Part shown: piece after piece, positions 52,091 to 60,275 of the stretch
Layout of the letters: the number at the start of each line of letters is the position of its first letter
How positions within the stretch are numbered: position 1 is the stretch's first letter
Source: Streptomyces sp. NBC_00271
GTDB lineage: Bacteria; Actinomycetota; Actinomycetes; Streptomycetales; Streptomycetaceae
Direction of reading: 5' to 3'
NCBI RefSeq assembly: GCF_036178845.1
Contig: NZ_CP108070.1
Location: 10,168,001 to 10,232,000, forward strand
Length of the DNA: 64,000 bases
Notes under the pieces: model-generated
The model's database searches: none
Told to the model about the DNA's origin: nothing
The model's input: only the letters and a program-made list of their open reading frames with translations
Position numbers and translations under genes: made by a program

Positions 52091-52194
52091 GACCGGGGAA
52101 GCGAGGGCCTCCGCGGACGGCCGGGCTGCTGCTGGACCCGCACCGGACGAGCGGCGGCGGAGGTCGGCGGCAGGAGGGCTTCGATCGAGGGCAT
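52087..52194 (-). CDS. possible short leader ORF coupled to LysE
   Basis: A 35-codon frame (MPSIEALLPPTSAAARPVRV...) with AGGA eight bases before ATG 52194. Its TGA overlaps the LysE GTG. Composition is Pro/Arg/Ala-rich and not family-like; it may be a regulatory leader peptide or chance. Confidence 0.3.
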   Translation of the reverse strand: MPSIEALLPPTSAAARPVRVQQQPGRPRRPSLPRS

Positions 52195-52310
52195 GGGCAG
52201 ATCCTGGGGCCCTCGAGCCGCCCGTGCAAGCGAATTACGCGAGGACGTCACCGAGCCACCGAAGACGGGTGTGTACCGTGGAGGTAGCGGTTGGATCGAG
52301 CCACACACGC

Positions 52311-52324
52311 GCCGTACGTACGGC
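52311..52324. promoter_or_regulatory. 14-bp palindrome in LysE/P450 gap
   Basis: GCCGTACGTACGGC, perfect, lies in the 405-bp divergent gap. A likely -10 box TATAGG (52433-52438) and a GGGCATCT direct repeat are nearer the P450. Nothing else gene-like is seen. Confidence 0.4.
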
Positions 52325-52495
52325 ACCCGGGCGGCGACCGAGGCCCGTGGGAGCCCGGCGGCCGCCCCGACCGGCGACGGTGATCGGCCAGATGGTCCGT
52401 CCGGGGCATCTGGCCGAACTTTGCGTGGCTCCTATAGGTGCCTGGGGCATCTAATGAAGATCGGCAAGAGGGAACCATCGCTTGCGAGGTCACTC

Positions 52496-53683
52496 ATGAC
52501 AGAACCCGTTGCCTTCCCCCAGGACCGCACGTGTCCCTACCACCCGCCCATCGCCTACGACGCCCTGCGCGAGGCGCACCCCCTGTCGCGCGTCTCCCTG
52601 TTCGACGGGCGCAACGTGTGGGTCGTCACCGGGCACGGCACCGCCCGTGAACTGCTCATCGATCCCCGGCTCTCCTCCGACCGCACCCGCCCCGCGTTCC
52701 CGATGCCCACGGAGCGGTTCGCCCAGTCCCGCAACCGGCGGGTCGCGCTGCTCGGGCTCGACGATCCCGCCCACCACACCCAGCGCCGCATGCTCGTGCC
52801 GAGCTTCACCCTGAAACGGACCGCGGCCCTGCGCCCGCGCATCCAGGAAACCGTCGACCGGCTGCTGGACGGCGTTGAGCGGCAGGGTCCGCCCATCGAA
52901 CTGGTCAGCGCCTTCGCGCTGCCGGTGCCCTCGATGGTGATCTGCGCGCTGCTCGGCGTCCCGTACGCCGACCACGACTTCTTCGAGGAGCAGTCCCGCA
53001 GGCTGCTGCGCGGCCCGTCCGCCGCGGACACCCAGGACGCGCGCGACCAGCTGGAGGCCTACTTCGGGGCACTGATCGACCGCAAGTGGAAGGACCCGGG
53101 GGACGGGCTCCTCGACGAGCTCATCCACGAACAGCTGCGCGAGGGGAAGGTGGACCGCGAGGAGCTGATCAGTCTGGCGACGATCCTGCTGGTCGCCGGG
53201 CACGAGACGACCGCGAACATGATCTCGCTCGGTACGTTCACCCTGCTGCACCATCCCGAGCAGCTGGCCGAACTGCGCGCCGAGCCGACGCTCATGCCCG
53301 CCGCCGTGGAGGAACTGCTGCGCTTCCTGTCCATCGCCGACGGGCTGCTGCGGGTGGCCACCGAGGACATCGAGGTGGCAGGGGCGACGATCCGCGCCGA
53401 CGAGGGCGTGGTCTTCTCGACCTCCGTCATCAACCGCGACGCGGGCACCTTCCCCGAGCCGGACGCCCTGGACTGGCACCGTTCGGCCCGTCATCACGTC
53501 GCGTTCGGCTTCGGCATCCACCAGTGCCTCGGCCAGAACCTCGCTCGCGCCGAGATGGAGATCGCCCTGCTGTCGCTCTTCGACCGGTTGCCGGGCCTGC
53601 GTCTGGCCGTGCCGGCGGACGAGATCCCCTTCAAAGCGGGAGACACGATCCAGGGGATGCTGGAACTCCCCGTGACCTGGTAA
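52496..53683 (+). CDS. cytochrome P450 (CYP105-like)
   Basis: A 395-residue P450. The I-helix is [16 protein letters not shown], the ExxR helix [12 protein letters not shown], and the heme loop [21 protein letters not shown]-terminal and core features (LRRLL..., [15 protein letters not shown]) fit the CYP105 group, which modifies xenobiotics and secondary metabolites. It is paired with its own 3Fe-4S ferredoxin 13 bases downstream. ATG 52496 has GAGG upstream; ATG 52454 is in frame but has no site. Confidence 0.93.
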   Translation: MTEPVAFPQDRTCPYHPPIAYDALREAHPLSRVSLFDGRNVWVVTGHGTARELLIDPRLSSDRTRPAFPMPTERFAQSRNRRVALLGLDDPAHHTQRRMLVPSFTLKRTAALRPRIQETVDRLLDGVERQGPPIELVSAFALPVPSMVICALLGVPYADHDFFEEQSRRLLRGPSAADTQDARDQLEAYFGALIDRKWKDPGDGLLDELIHEQLREGKVDREELISLATILLVAGHETTANMISLGTFTLLHHPEQLAELRAEPTLMPAAVEELLRFLSIADGLLRVATEDIEVAGATIRADEGVVFSTSVINRDAGTFPEPDALDWHRSARHHVAFGFGIHQCLGQNLARAEMEIALLSLFDRLPGLRLAVPADEIPFKAGDTIQGMLELPVTW

Positions 53684-53696
53684 GAGGCTGGCGGCC

Positions 53697-53897
53697 ATGA
53701 GTATCGAGATCGCCATCGACAAGGACGTCTGCATCGGCGCGGGGCAGTGCGCGCTGACCGCGCCGAACGTCTTCACCCAGGACGACGACGGCTTCAGCGC
53801 GCTGTTGCCCGGCCGCGAGGACGGCGGCGGCGACCCGCTGGTCCGGGAGGCCGCGCGGGCCTGCCCGGTGGGCGCCATCACCGTCTCCGAGAGCTGA
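53697..53897 (+). CDS. 3Fe-4S ferredoxin
   Basis: A 66-residue ferredoxin: CIGAGQC...C then CPVGAI, with Ala in place of the usual third ligand region, so a 3Fe-4S cluster is likely. It passes electrons to the adjacent P450; the reductase must be encoded elsewhere. GAGGCTGG precedes ATG. Confidence 0.93.
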   Translation: MSIEIAIDKDVCIGAGQCALTAPNVFTQDDDGFSALLPGREDGGGDPLVREAARACPVGAITVSES

Positions 53898-53971
53898 GGC
53901 CCACGCGACGAGACCTGGCAACGACTCGACGACCGCCGAGGACCACTCGACGAGCGCCGAGACCATTCGAC

Positions 53972-54001
53972 GGGGACGACCGACCCACGCCGGCCGTCCC
54001 C
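53972..54001. terminator. terminator hairpin
   Basis: GGGGACG (53972-53978) pairs with CGTCCCC (53995-54001) between the ferredoxin and a converging TetR gene. Three copies of a TCGACGA...GCCGAG motif precede it. Confidence 0.55.
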
Positions 54002-54013
54002 GCCGGACAGGCC

Positions 54014-54595
54014 CTATCGCCGCTGGGCCTCGACGAGTGCCCGTGCCGCGTCGGCCGCCTGCTCGGCCGGTTCCGTGTTGCGGGTGATGCCCGCCGTGAC
54101 CATGGCGCCCTCGGCCAGCAGGAACAGCTGGTCGGTGAGGGCGCCGGGAAGTCCCGCGGTGGTCACGAGGCCGCCCAGGTAGTCCTTGAACGCTCCCTTG
54201 TGGCCGCGGACCTGGGCGACCACGCGTGGTGAGGTCGCGCCGAGTTCGCCGTAGGAGTTGATCCAGGCGCACCCGCGGAAGTCGGGCTCGGCGAACCATC
54301 GCCCCAGCCATTCGAACACCGCCAGGATCCGCCGCCCGGGCTCCTCGTACCCGTCGACGTGCTCGGCCAGCCGCTGCCGCCAGCGCACGTCGCGTCGCTT
54401 GAGATACGCCTCGACCAGGAGCTCCTTCGCCGGGAACAGCTGGTAGAGCCGCTTGAGGGAGACCCCCGAGGCGCCGCGGATGTCGTCCATGCCGACGGTC
54501 TGGATGCCGCGGGCGTAGAAGAGCTCCTCCGCGGCGTCCAACGCCTGTTCCCGGGCGGCGGCGAGGGCCTGTTCGCGGGCGGTTGTGCTGTCCAT
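54014..54595 (-). CDS. TetR family transcriptional regulator
   Basis: A 193-residue TetR protein: ALDAAEELFYARGIQTVGMDDIRGASGVSLKRLYQLFPAKELLVEAYL. A short N-terminal duplication AREQALAA-AREQALDA is present. AAGGAG precedes ATG 54595. Two GAGAAC/GTTCTC dyads lie between it and the divergent NTF2-like gene, its likely target and own control. Confidence 0.92.
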   Translation of the reverse strand: MDSTTAREQALAAAREQALDAAEELFYARGIQTVGMDDIRGASGVSLKRLYQLFPAKELLVEAYLKRRDVRWRQRLAEHVDGYEEPGRRILAVFEWLGRWFAEPDFRGCAWINSYGELGATSPRVVAQVRGHKGAFKDYLGGLVTTAGLPGALTDQLFLLAEGAMVTAGITRNTEPAEQAADAARALVEAQRR

Positions 54596-54615
54596 ACGAG
54601 GCTGCTCCTTGACGC

Positions 54616-54667
54616 GAGAACCAACGTTCTCTACGTTAGCAGCCGAGAGGGAGAACGCACGTTCTCC
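54616..54667. promoter_or_regulatory. twin TetR operators
   Basis: GAGAAC-N4-GTTCTC (54616-54631) and GGAGAACG-CA-CGTTCTCC (54650-54667), perfect arms, centres 35 bp apart in the TetR/NTF2 gap. Confidence 0.8.
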
Positions 54668-54713
54668 ATTTGTGTCGAGCAGACCCGCGTGAACCTGAAA
54701 GGACACCTCGCTC

Positions 54714-55172
54714 ATGAACGACCGCCCGCCCCTCCCGCCCTTCACCCGTGAGACCGCGGTCCAGAAGGTCCAGGCCGCCGAGGACGCCTGGAACACCCGT
54801 GATCCCCACAAGGTCGCCCTCGCCTACTCCGAGGACTCGGTCTGGCGCAACCGCGACACCTTCGTCACCGGCCGCGCCGAGATCGTCGAACTCCTCACCG
54901 CCAAGTGGGCGCGCGAAGACGAGTACGCCCTGCGCAAGGACCTGTGGGCCTTCGACGGCAACCGCATCGCCGTCCGCTTCCAGTACGAGTCGCACGACGC
55001 CGACGGGCAGTGGTGGCGGTCGTACGGCAACGAGCTGTGGGAGTTCGACGAGCACGGGCTGATGACCCGGCGCGAGGCCAGCATCAACGACGTGCGCATC
55101 GAGGAGCACGAGCGCCGCGTCTTCGGCCCCCGCCCGGAAGCCGAACGCGGGGACACCTTCCCGGTCCACTAG
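54714..55172 (+). CDS. nuclear transport factor 2-like protein (DUF1348)
   Basis: A 152-residue NTF2-fold protein ([75 protein letters not shown]), matching DUF1348. Small-molecule binding or isomerase-like activity is possible; unproven. Controlled with the divergent TetR gene. Confidence 0.9.
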   Translation: MNDRPPLPPFTRETAVQKVQAAEDAWNTRDPHKVALAYSEDSVWRNRDTFVTGRAEIVELLTAKWAREDEYALRKDLWAFDGNRIAVRFQYESHDADGQWWRSYGNELWEFDEHGLMTRREASINDVRIEEHERRVFGPRPEAERGDTFPVH

Positions 55173-55221
55173 ACACCCCGCGTGTCCACCGGCGATCCCA
55201 CATGTTCACTACTGTTCCCAC

Positions 55222-55755
55222 GTGACCGGACACGCCGAAAAGCCCTTCCTGTACGTCGTCGTGTGCGCGGCCGGTGTCGCGCGGGACGTCAGCAAACTGA
55301 TCACCACGGCACAGGAACGGAGTTGGGAGGTCGGCGTCATCGCCACCCCGCAGGGGCTCGGCTTCTTCGACGCGCTGGCCGTCGAGGCGCAGACCGGTCG
55401 CCCGATCAGGTCCGCCTGGCGGGCCCCGGGCGACCCGCGCCCCTTCCCGGCCCCCGACGCGGTGGCCGTCGCCCCGGCCACCTTCAACACCGTCAACAAG
55501 TGGGCGGCCGGCATATCCGACACCCTCGCGCTCGGCACACTGAACGAGGCGTACGGCCTCGGCGTCCCGATCGCCGTACTGCCCTGTGTGAGCGACGCGC
55601 TGGCGGCACACCCCGCGTACCGGGGGAGTGTCGAGCGGCTGCGCGGGATGGGTGTCCGGTTCGGCGACCGCTACTCGGGGGAGCCGGGGCAGGACGGTCT
55701 GCGCGCGGAGTTCCCCTGGGGAGCGGCCCTGGACCTGCTCGCTTCTCGCGCGTGA
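55222..55755 (+). CDS. flavoprotein (HFCD family)
   Basis: A 177-residue flavoprotein: FLYVVVCAAGVARDVSKLI, then APDAVAVAPATFNTVNKWAAGISDTLALGTLNEAYGLGVPIAVLPCVS, the homo-oligomeric flavin-containing Cys decarboxylase fold found in PPC decarboxylase and lantibiotic EpiD. The expected His after the first loop is not evident, so it may not decarboxylate. GTG 55222 has no ribosome site; possibly leaderless. No peptide or coenzyme A gene is adjacent. Confidence 0.88.
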   Translation: MTGHAEKPFLYVVVCAAGVARDVSKLITTAQERSWEVGVIATPQGLGFFDALAVEAQTGRPIRSAWRAPGDPRPFPAPDAVAVAPATFNTVNKWAAGISDTLALGTLNEAYGLGVPIAVLPCVSDALAAHPAYRGSVERLRGMGVRFGDRYSGEPGQDGLRAEFPWGAALDLLASRA

Positions 55756-55775
55756 CGCCCGGGGGTCACGCGCGA
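55746..55775. terminator. terminator formed by both convergent gene ends
   Basis: TCGCGCGTGAC (55746-55756) pairs with GTCACGCGCGA (55765-55775). Both stop codons (55753 and 55766) lie inside the stem. Confidence 0.75.
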
Positions 55776-57469
55776 CGATAGATCGTGATCGAGTGGCCGA
55801 CGTCGTCGATGGGTGTGGCGCCGTCGAGCAGCGCCGCCAGACGGCCGTCGGCCTTCGCGACGGCGGTGTCCGACACGGCGAGCAGTCCGTGCACCTCGCT
55901 CGGCGCCACCTTGCGCGGATCGGCCGCCTCGATCCCGTAGTACGAGGGCACGCCACTGCCCTTGTAGACCAGCCAGACCCGCTCGTGCGGATACCGCTCG
56001 GACAGCCGGTCGGCCAGGCGGCCCAGGTCCTGCCCCCAGTCGACGTTCGAGTCGTGCAGCCGCAGACGGGTGTGCGAGGGGCCGCCGAACGCCTCGTTGG
56101 AGTACGGCAGGTAGTACGGGAACGCGCGCAGCGAACTGATCGCGACGAAGCCGACCAGCGCCGCCGTGGCGAGGTGGGCCCAGCGTCGGCGCAGCGCGAC
56201 GACCCCGGCCGCCGCCACCGCCAGGAACACCGGGACGAAGAGGGCGTATCTGACGCCGAGGTCCCGGGACCCGGTCATGGCCACGGCCAGCAGGACGGCC
56301 GGGGGGAGCAGGACGTACGGGGCGGCGGGCCGCAGCCGGGGCACGGCGGCCATCACGCCCAGGCCCATGAGCCAGAGCGCGATCATGCCGAGCGGTGTCT
56401 TCACCAGCAGCGCGGCCGGCAGGTAGTACCAGAGCGAGCCGTGGTACAGCCGTCCGAACAGGAAGCCGGCCCACACGTCGTTCTCGAAGCCGAACTGGAT
56501 CCGCATCCCGTCGCGGTACGGCCGAGGCACCGGCAGCCGGTCGATGACGAGCCCGCGCAGACCGTGCACGGCCGGGAGGTTCGCGGGAGCCGTCCAGCGC
56601 AGCTGCGGGTCGACGACCAGGTAGGTCGCCCAGACGACGGCGAGCGCCACCAGCACCGTACCGGCCGCCACCGCCATGCCCAGGCCGACGAGCCGCGGTT
56701 GCGCGCGCAGGCCCAGGCCCGGCGTGCGGCGTGCCTGCCAGAAGGAGAGGAACGCCAGGAGCAGCAGCACCGGCACCGCAGGCAGGGTGCTCATCTTGGT
56801 GGCGAGCGCCGCGCCGAGCGCCGCCCCCGCGAGAGCGAGGTGGAGCAGCGGTCGATGGCGCCGGGCCCGCCACGCCAGCCACACCGACGTCAGCAGGAAA
56901 CCGGCGGCGGGTACGTCGAGTGTGGCGAGCGAGCCGTTGGTGATGACGTCGGGCGAGAACGCGTACAGCGCGAGCGCCACCAACCCGCCCACGGCGCCGA
57001 CGAGTTCACGGGCGAACGCGAGGACGACCAGGCCGAACAGCAGCGTCAGCACGATCACCGGCAGCCGCGCCCACAGCATCACCCGCCAGGGATCGTTGCC
57101 CGACTCGTACAGCAGCCGCCGCCCGAGCGCCGTCTGATCACCCGTGAAGTGGGCCTCCAGGTGCGGATGGGCGAACACCAGTCCGGTCGCGATGATGAGC
57201 TTGCCCAGCGGCGGATGTTCGGGGTTGAAGCGCAGGCTGTGTTCCCGCACATAGGTCTCCGCCGTGCCCACGTACACCGGCTCGTCGATCGTCGGCGTCT
57301 GCTGCGTGGCCGCCGTGACCATCGCGACCGCCATCTGGGCCAGCAGGGCGACCACCGCCAGCGCGAACAGCCACCGCCGGTGCCGCCGGAGCCGATCGAA
57401 CCGGCCCGGCGGTCTGGCGGTGCTCGTGGGCAGGCGGTCGCCCTGCCTGCTGGCCATGGATGTCGACAT
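55766..57469 (-). CDS. GT39/ArnT-like membrane glycosyltransferase
   Basis: A 567-residue protein with many membrane helices. The first loop has TIDEPVYVGTAETYV and FNPEHPPLGKLI, the acidic motif and PPLG of protein mannosyltransferase/ArnT-type enzymes that use lipid-linked sugars. The C-terminal soluble part (SNVDWGQDLGRLADRLSERYPHERVWLVYKGSGVPSYYGIEA) is also typical of actinobacterial members. It likely adds a sugar to a membrane or secreted molecule. Confidence 0.88.
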   Translation of the reverse strand: MSTSMASRQGDRLPTSTARPPGRFDRLRRHRRWLFALAVVALLAQMAVAMVTAATQQTPTIDEPVYVGTAETYVREHSLRFNPEHPPLGKLIIATGLVFAHPHLEAHFTGDQTALGRRLLYESGNDPWRVMLWARLPVIVLTLLFGLVVLAFARELVGAVGGLVALALYAFSPDVITNGSLATLDVPAAGFLLTSVWLAWRARRHRPLLHLALAGAALGAALATKMSTLPAVPVLLLLAFLSFWQARRTPGLGLRAQPRLVGLGMAVAAGTVLVALAVVWATYLVVDPQLRWTAPANLPAVHGLRGLVIDRLPVPRPYRDGMRIQFGFENDVWAGFLFGRLYHGSLWYYLPAALLVKTPLGMIALWLMGLGVMAAVPRLRPAAPYVLLPPAVLLAVAMTGSRDLGVRYALFVPVFLAVAAAGVVALRRRWAHLATAALVGFVAISSLRAFPYYLPYSNEAFGGPSHTRLRLHDSNVDWGQDLGRLADRLSERYPHERVWLVYKGSGVPSYYGIEAADPRKVAPSEVHGLLAVSDTAVAKADGRLAALLDGATPIDDVGHSITIYRRA

Positions 57470-57571
57470 GCCCTTTGATACGTCCGCTCCGTGCGCACCC
57501 GCTCATCCGGAATCCACCCGGCTTCGGTGCGAGTATGCACGGTGACGTTCACCGGGCCGGGGCAGCGTCCG

Positions 57572-58372
57572 TCAGCGCGTCCGACGGACGTACTCCGCAC
57601 TGCCCGGCGTCGACACCCGCACGTCACGGCGCACGATGCTCAGCCGGTCCCCGTAGCTCGCGAGGGCCTTGCGCAGACCGCTGTCGGTGTACTCGATGTC
57701 CACCACCCGGTCGTCGAACGCCTTTGCGTACGTGCCGCACTCGTCGTACTGGCCGCACTCCTCGGCCACCGCGAAGTCGAGCTTGGTCCTCGACCTGAGC
57801 CCGGCCAGCTCCGAGGTGTTCTTCTGTCCGATGGCCAGCCCCCGGGCGTGCGCGTGGGCCGAGAGGAGGGTGATGAACGCGGTGGCGTCGTTCGCCGTCA
57901 GCAGATGGCCGGAACGGGTGTAACTGTCGTAGTTGTCCGGCTCGACGGCGTCGAATCCCTTGTCGGCGCATTCGTCGATCCAGCGGCCGACCCGCGCGGC
58001 CACCCGCTTGCGCTTGGCCGGCGTGCGGAGGTCGAGGAGCGCTTCGTTCCAGTCACGGTCCATGACGACCTTGCCATGCGCGTCCCGCAGTAGCAGATCG
58101 GCCGGCCACGCCTTCGACTCGTCCGGCTGGGCCTGGAAGGCGTTGACGTAACAGATGTTGTACAGGCCGGGCGCGGGCGAGTCCGAACGGTCGCGGCTGA
58201 CGATGCGGACGCCGGACGGTGGCGGATAAGCGTCGCCGATCTGGTAGTCGAAACCCGCGTGGAGCGGGGGGAGTTGTACGGCCCCCGGGGTCGGCGGGGA
58301 GGCCTTACCCTGCTGGGGTGGCGTCCCCTCGTCCGACCCGGTCGTACAGCTCACCAGCGTCGCGAGCGCCAC
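57572..58372 (-). CDS. GH114 / endo-alpha-1,4-polygalactosaminidase-like lipoprotein
   Basis: A TIM-barrel protein (HAGFDYQIGDAYPPPSGVRIVSRD, YNICYVNAFQAQP, FDAVEPDNYDSY with the catalytic Asp/Glu pair) matching GH114 endo-alpha-1,4-polygalactosaminidases. The first standard start, GTG 58372, gives only MALATLVSC before the lipobox, too short for a signal peptide. The frame is open upstream and reads PAQRVSRVTGLGAAALVALA after ATT 58423, with GGAG five bases before that ATT. Initiation at ATT would give a normal lipoprotein signal. Confidence 0.85.
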   Translation of the reverse strand: MALATLVSCTTGSDEGTPPQQGKASPPTPGAVQLPPLHAGFDYQIGDAYPPPSGVRIVSRDRSDSPAPGLYNICYVNAFQAQPDESKAWPADLLLRDAHGKVVMDRDWNEALLDLRTPAKRKRVAARVGRWIDECADKGFDAVEPDNYDSYTRSGHLLTANDATAFITLLSAHAHARGLAIGQKNTSELAGLRSRTKLDFAVAEECGQYDECGTYAKAFDDRVVDIEYTDSGLRKALASYGDRLSIVRRDVRVSTPGSAEYVRRTR

Positions 58373-58423
58373 CAGGGCGGCTGCCCCCAGGCCGGTGACG
58401 CGGGAAACACGTTGGGCGGGAAT

Positions 58424-58724
58424 GTCGGCTCCATCGATCGCGGGTACGGCCCCGCCTCGGACGCTCCCGCGGTCCTGGCGACTGTGGCCGGACTCGAACG
58501 GTGTCGGCTACCGGCTGGGCGCACCTCTGCGTGCCCGGCGCGGCGCCTCGGCACCTCAGGATCAAATCGCCTGGACGACGCCCGCGTCAAGGCGGCCCCC
58601 GTGACACCCGCGCGGGTCGCGGACCCGGCCCAGTCACATGACAGAAGCGCTGCTGTGACCTGCGGCGTGATGCTGACTGTCACCCTCTCGTCGTAGCCGC
58701 GGAACTCAAGGAGGAGGACACCTC
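58424..58724. other. gap without a gene
   Basis: About 300 bases between the GH114 and F420-reductase-like genes. No gene, strong hairpin or operator stands out. Confidence 0.5.
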
Positions 58725-59330
58725 ATGCCCATCGGAATCATCGGTGCCGGAGCCATCGGACAGGCCCTCGCCTATCGGTTCGTGGCGGCGGGCGAGCAGG
58801 TCGTCATCAGCAACAGCCGGGGCCCGCAGTCACTGCGGGACCTCGCCGCCTCGATCGGCCCGGCCCTGACGCCCGCAACCGTCGCGGAGTCGGCCGAGGA
58901 GGAGATCGTCGTCCTCGCCGTGCCGTGGCGACGGCTGAGCGAGGCGGTGGCCGCCGCGGACGTCCTCGACTGGCAGGAGCGGATCGTCATCGACACCACC
59001 AACCCGCTCGGACCGCCCGACTTCAAGGTCGCCGATCTCGACGGCCGCCCCTCCAGCGAGGTCGTCGCCGAACTCGTCCCCGGAGCACGCCTGGTGAAGG
59101 CGTTCAACACCTTGACACCGGCGGTGCTCGGCTCCGATCCGCGCACTTTTGTCGGACGGCGGGTGATCTTCCTCTCGGGAAACCACCCCGGGGCGAACGA
59201 GCGCGTCACGCGGCTGGCGGAGCGGGTGGGGTGGGCGGTGATCAATCTGGGCCCACTGGCGTCCGGCGGACGGCTGCAACAGTTCCCGGGCGGCCCCCTG
59301 CCGACGCTCAATCTGCTCCTGGAGCCCTGA
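58725..59330 (+). CDS. NADPH-dependent F420 reductase-like protein
   Basis: A 201-residue Rossmann protein (MPIGIIGAGAIGQALAYRFVAAG; VVLAVPWRRLSEAV; VIDTTNPLG; LVKAFNTLTPAVL). Same broad family as the protein at 28.1-28.7 kb but clearly distinct. GGAGGAGG precedes ATG. First of a likely three-gene operon with the hydrolase (21 bases away) and the LAL regulator. Confidence 0.87.
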   Translation: MPIGIIGAGAIGQALAYRFVAAGEQVVISNSRGPQSLRDLAASIGPALTPATVAESAEEEIVVLAVPWRRLSEAVAAADVLDWQERIVIDTTNPLGPPDFKVADLDGRPSSEVVAELVPGARLVKAFNTLTPAVLGSDPRTFVGRRVIFLSGNHPGANERVTRLAERVGWAVINLGPLASGGRLQQFPGGPLPTLNLLLEP

Positions 59331-59351
59331 CCCACGCCGTATTGTCAGGAC

Positions 59352-60275
59352 ATGACCGCAGACCGCATCGAACTGGCCGTATACGACCACGGTGGTGACG
59401 GCCCACCCCTGCTTCTGCTGCACGGAGCCAGGCGTACGCTCGCCGACTGGGCCGCCGTGGCCCCCCTCCTCGTCGCCCGGCACCGGGTGCTCGCCGTGGA
59501 CCTGCGCGGACACGGTCTCTCACCGTCGGGGACCTGGAGTCTTCCCCGGGTACTGGACGACATCGAGGGGGTGCTCGAGCGGTACGACGTTCCCGGCGCG
59601 CTGCCCGTCGGGCACTCGCTCGGCGGGATGATCGCCGTGCGGTACGCCCTGGAGCATCCGGACGTCACGCCCGGCGCGGTGAACCTGGACGGATACGGCT
59701 GGGGCCGCCCCGACCAGTACGTGGGCCTCGACCCGGCGTACGTCGAGGAGCGCCTCACCCAGGTGCGCCAGGCGGCGACCGCGACGGTGTCCGGCGGACC
59801 GCTTCCGGCGGACGGTCTCAAGGACCTGCTCGCCGAGCAGCGCGCACTCTCCGACCAACTGGGCATCCCCTACGAGCTGTTGGAGGCCGGTCTGCTGCGC
59901 ACCGTGCGGCCCGCGCCCGACGGACGGCTGGAGGTACGCCCGGGACGCGCGCTCGTGCTGGAGATGCTGGCCGCCGTCGACGCACTCGACCTCTTCGACC
60001 TCTTCGACGCCTTCGCGCGGACGCGGCGGCCACTGCTGCTCGGACGGGCCGCGCGACCCGTACCGCCCGTCCCCGGCCTGCCCTGGTTCGACGAACTGAT
60101 GACGGCGTACGGGAAGGGGCTCGCCAGGGATCTCGCCGCACTGGCCGCGCGGCGGCCCACCGTGCGGGTCGTCGGGATCGACGGTACGCACGAGATGCTT
60201 CTGGAGAGCCCCGGCGCGGTCGCCCATGCCCTCCTCGCCTTCACCTCCGACGCGTTCCCCGGGTCCGACTCATGA
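59352..60275 (+). CDS. alpha/beta hydrolase
   Basis: A 307-residue hydrolase fold: LLLLHGARRTLADW, the nucleophile elbow VGHSLGGM and a late GTHEMLLE for the His. The acid residue is not clear by eye. It overlaps the LAL regulator by ATGA, so the pair is translationally linked; perhaps it makes or destroys the signal the regulator senses (inference). Confidence 0.88.
   Translation: MTADRIELAVYDHGGDGPPLLLLHGARRTLADWAAVAPLLVARHRVLAVDLRGHGLSPSGTWSLPRVLDDIEGVLERYDVPGALPVGHSLGGMIAVRYALEHPDVTPGAVNLDGYGWGRPDQYVGLDPAYVEERLTQVRQAATATVSGGPLPADGLKDLLAEQRALSDQLGIPYELLEAGLLRTVRPAPDGRLEVRPGRALVLEMLAAVDALDLFDLFDAFARTRRPLLLGRAARPVPPVPGLPWFDELMTAYGKGLARDLAALAARRPTVRVVGIDGTHEMLLESPGAVAHALLAFTSDAFPGSDS

Noticed and set aside
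58480..58560. Possible tRNA on the minus strand (CCGTTCGAGTCCGG resembles a T-arm)
   Set aside because: Only three of five T-stem pairs form, and no acceptor, D or anticodon stems fit.
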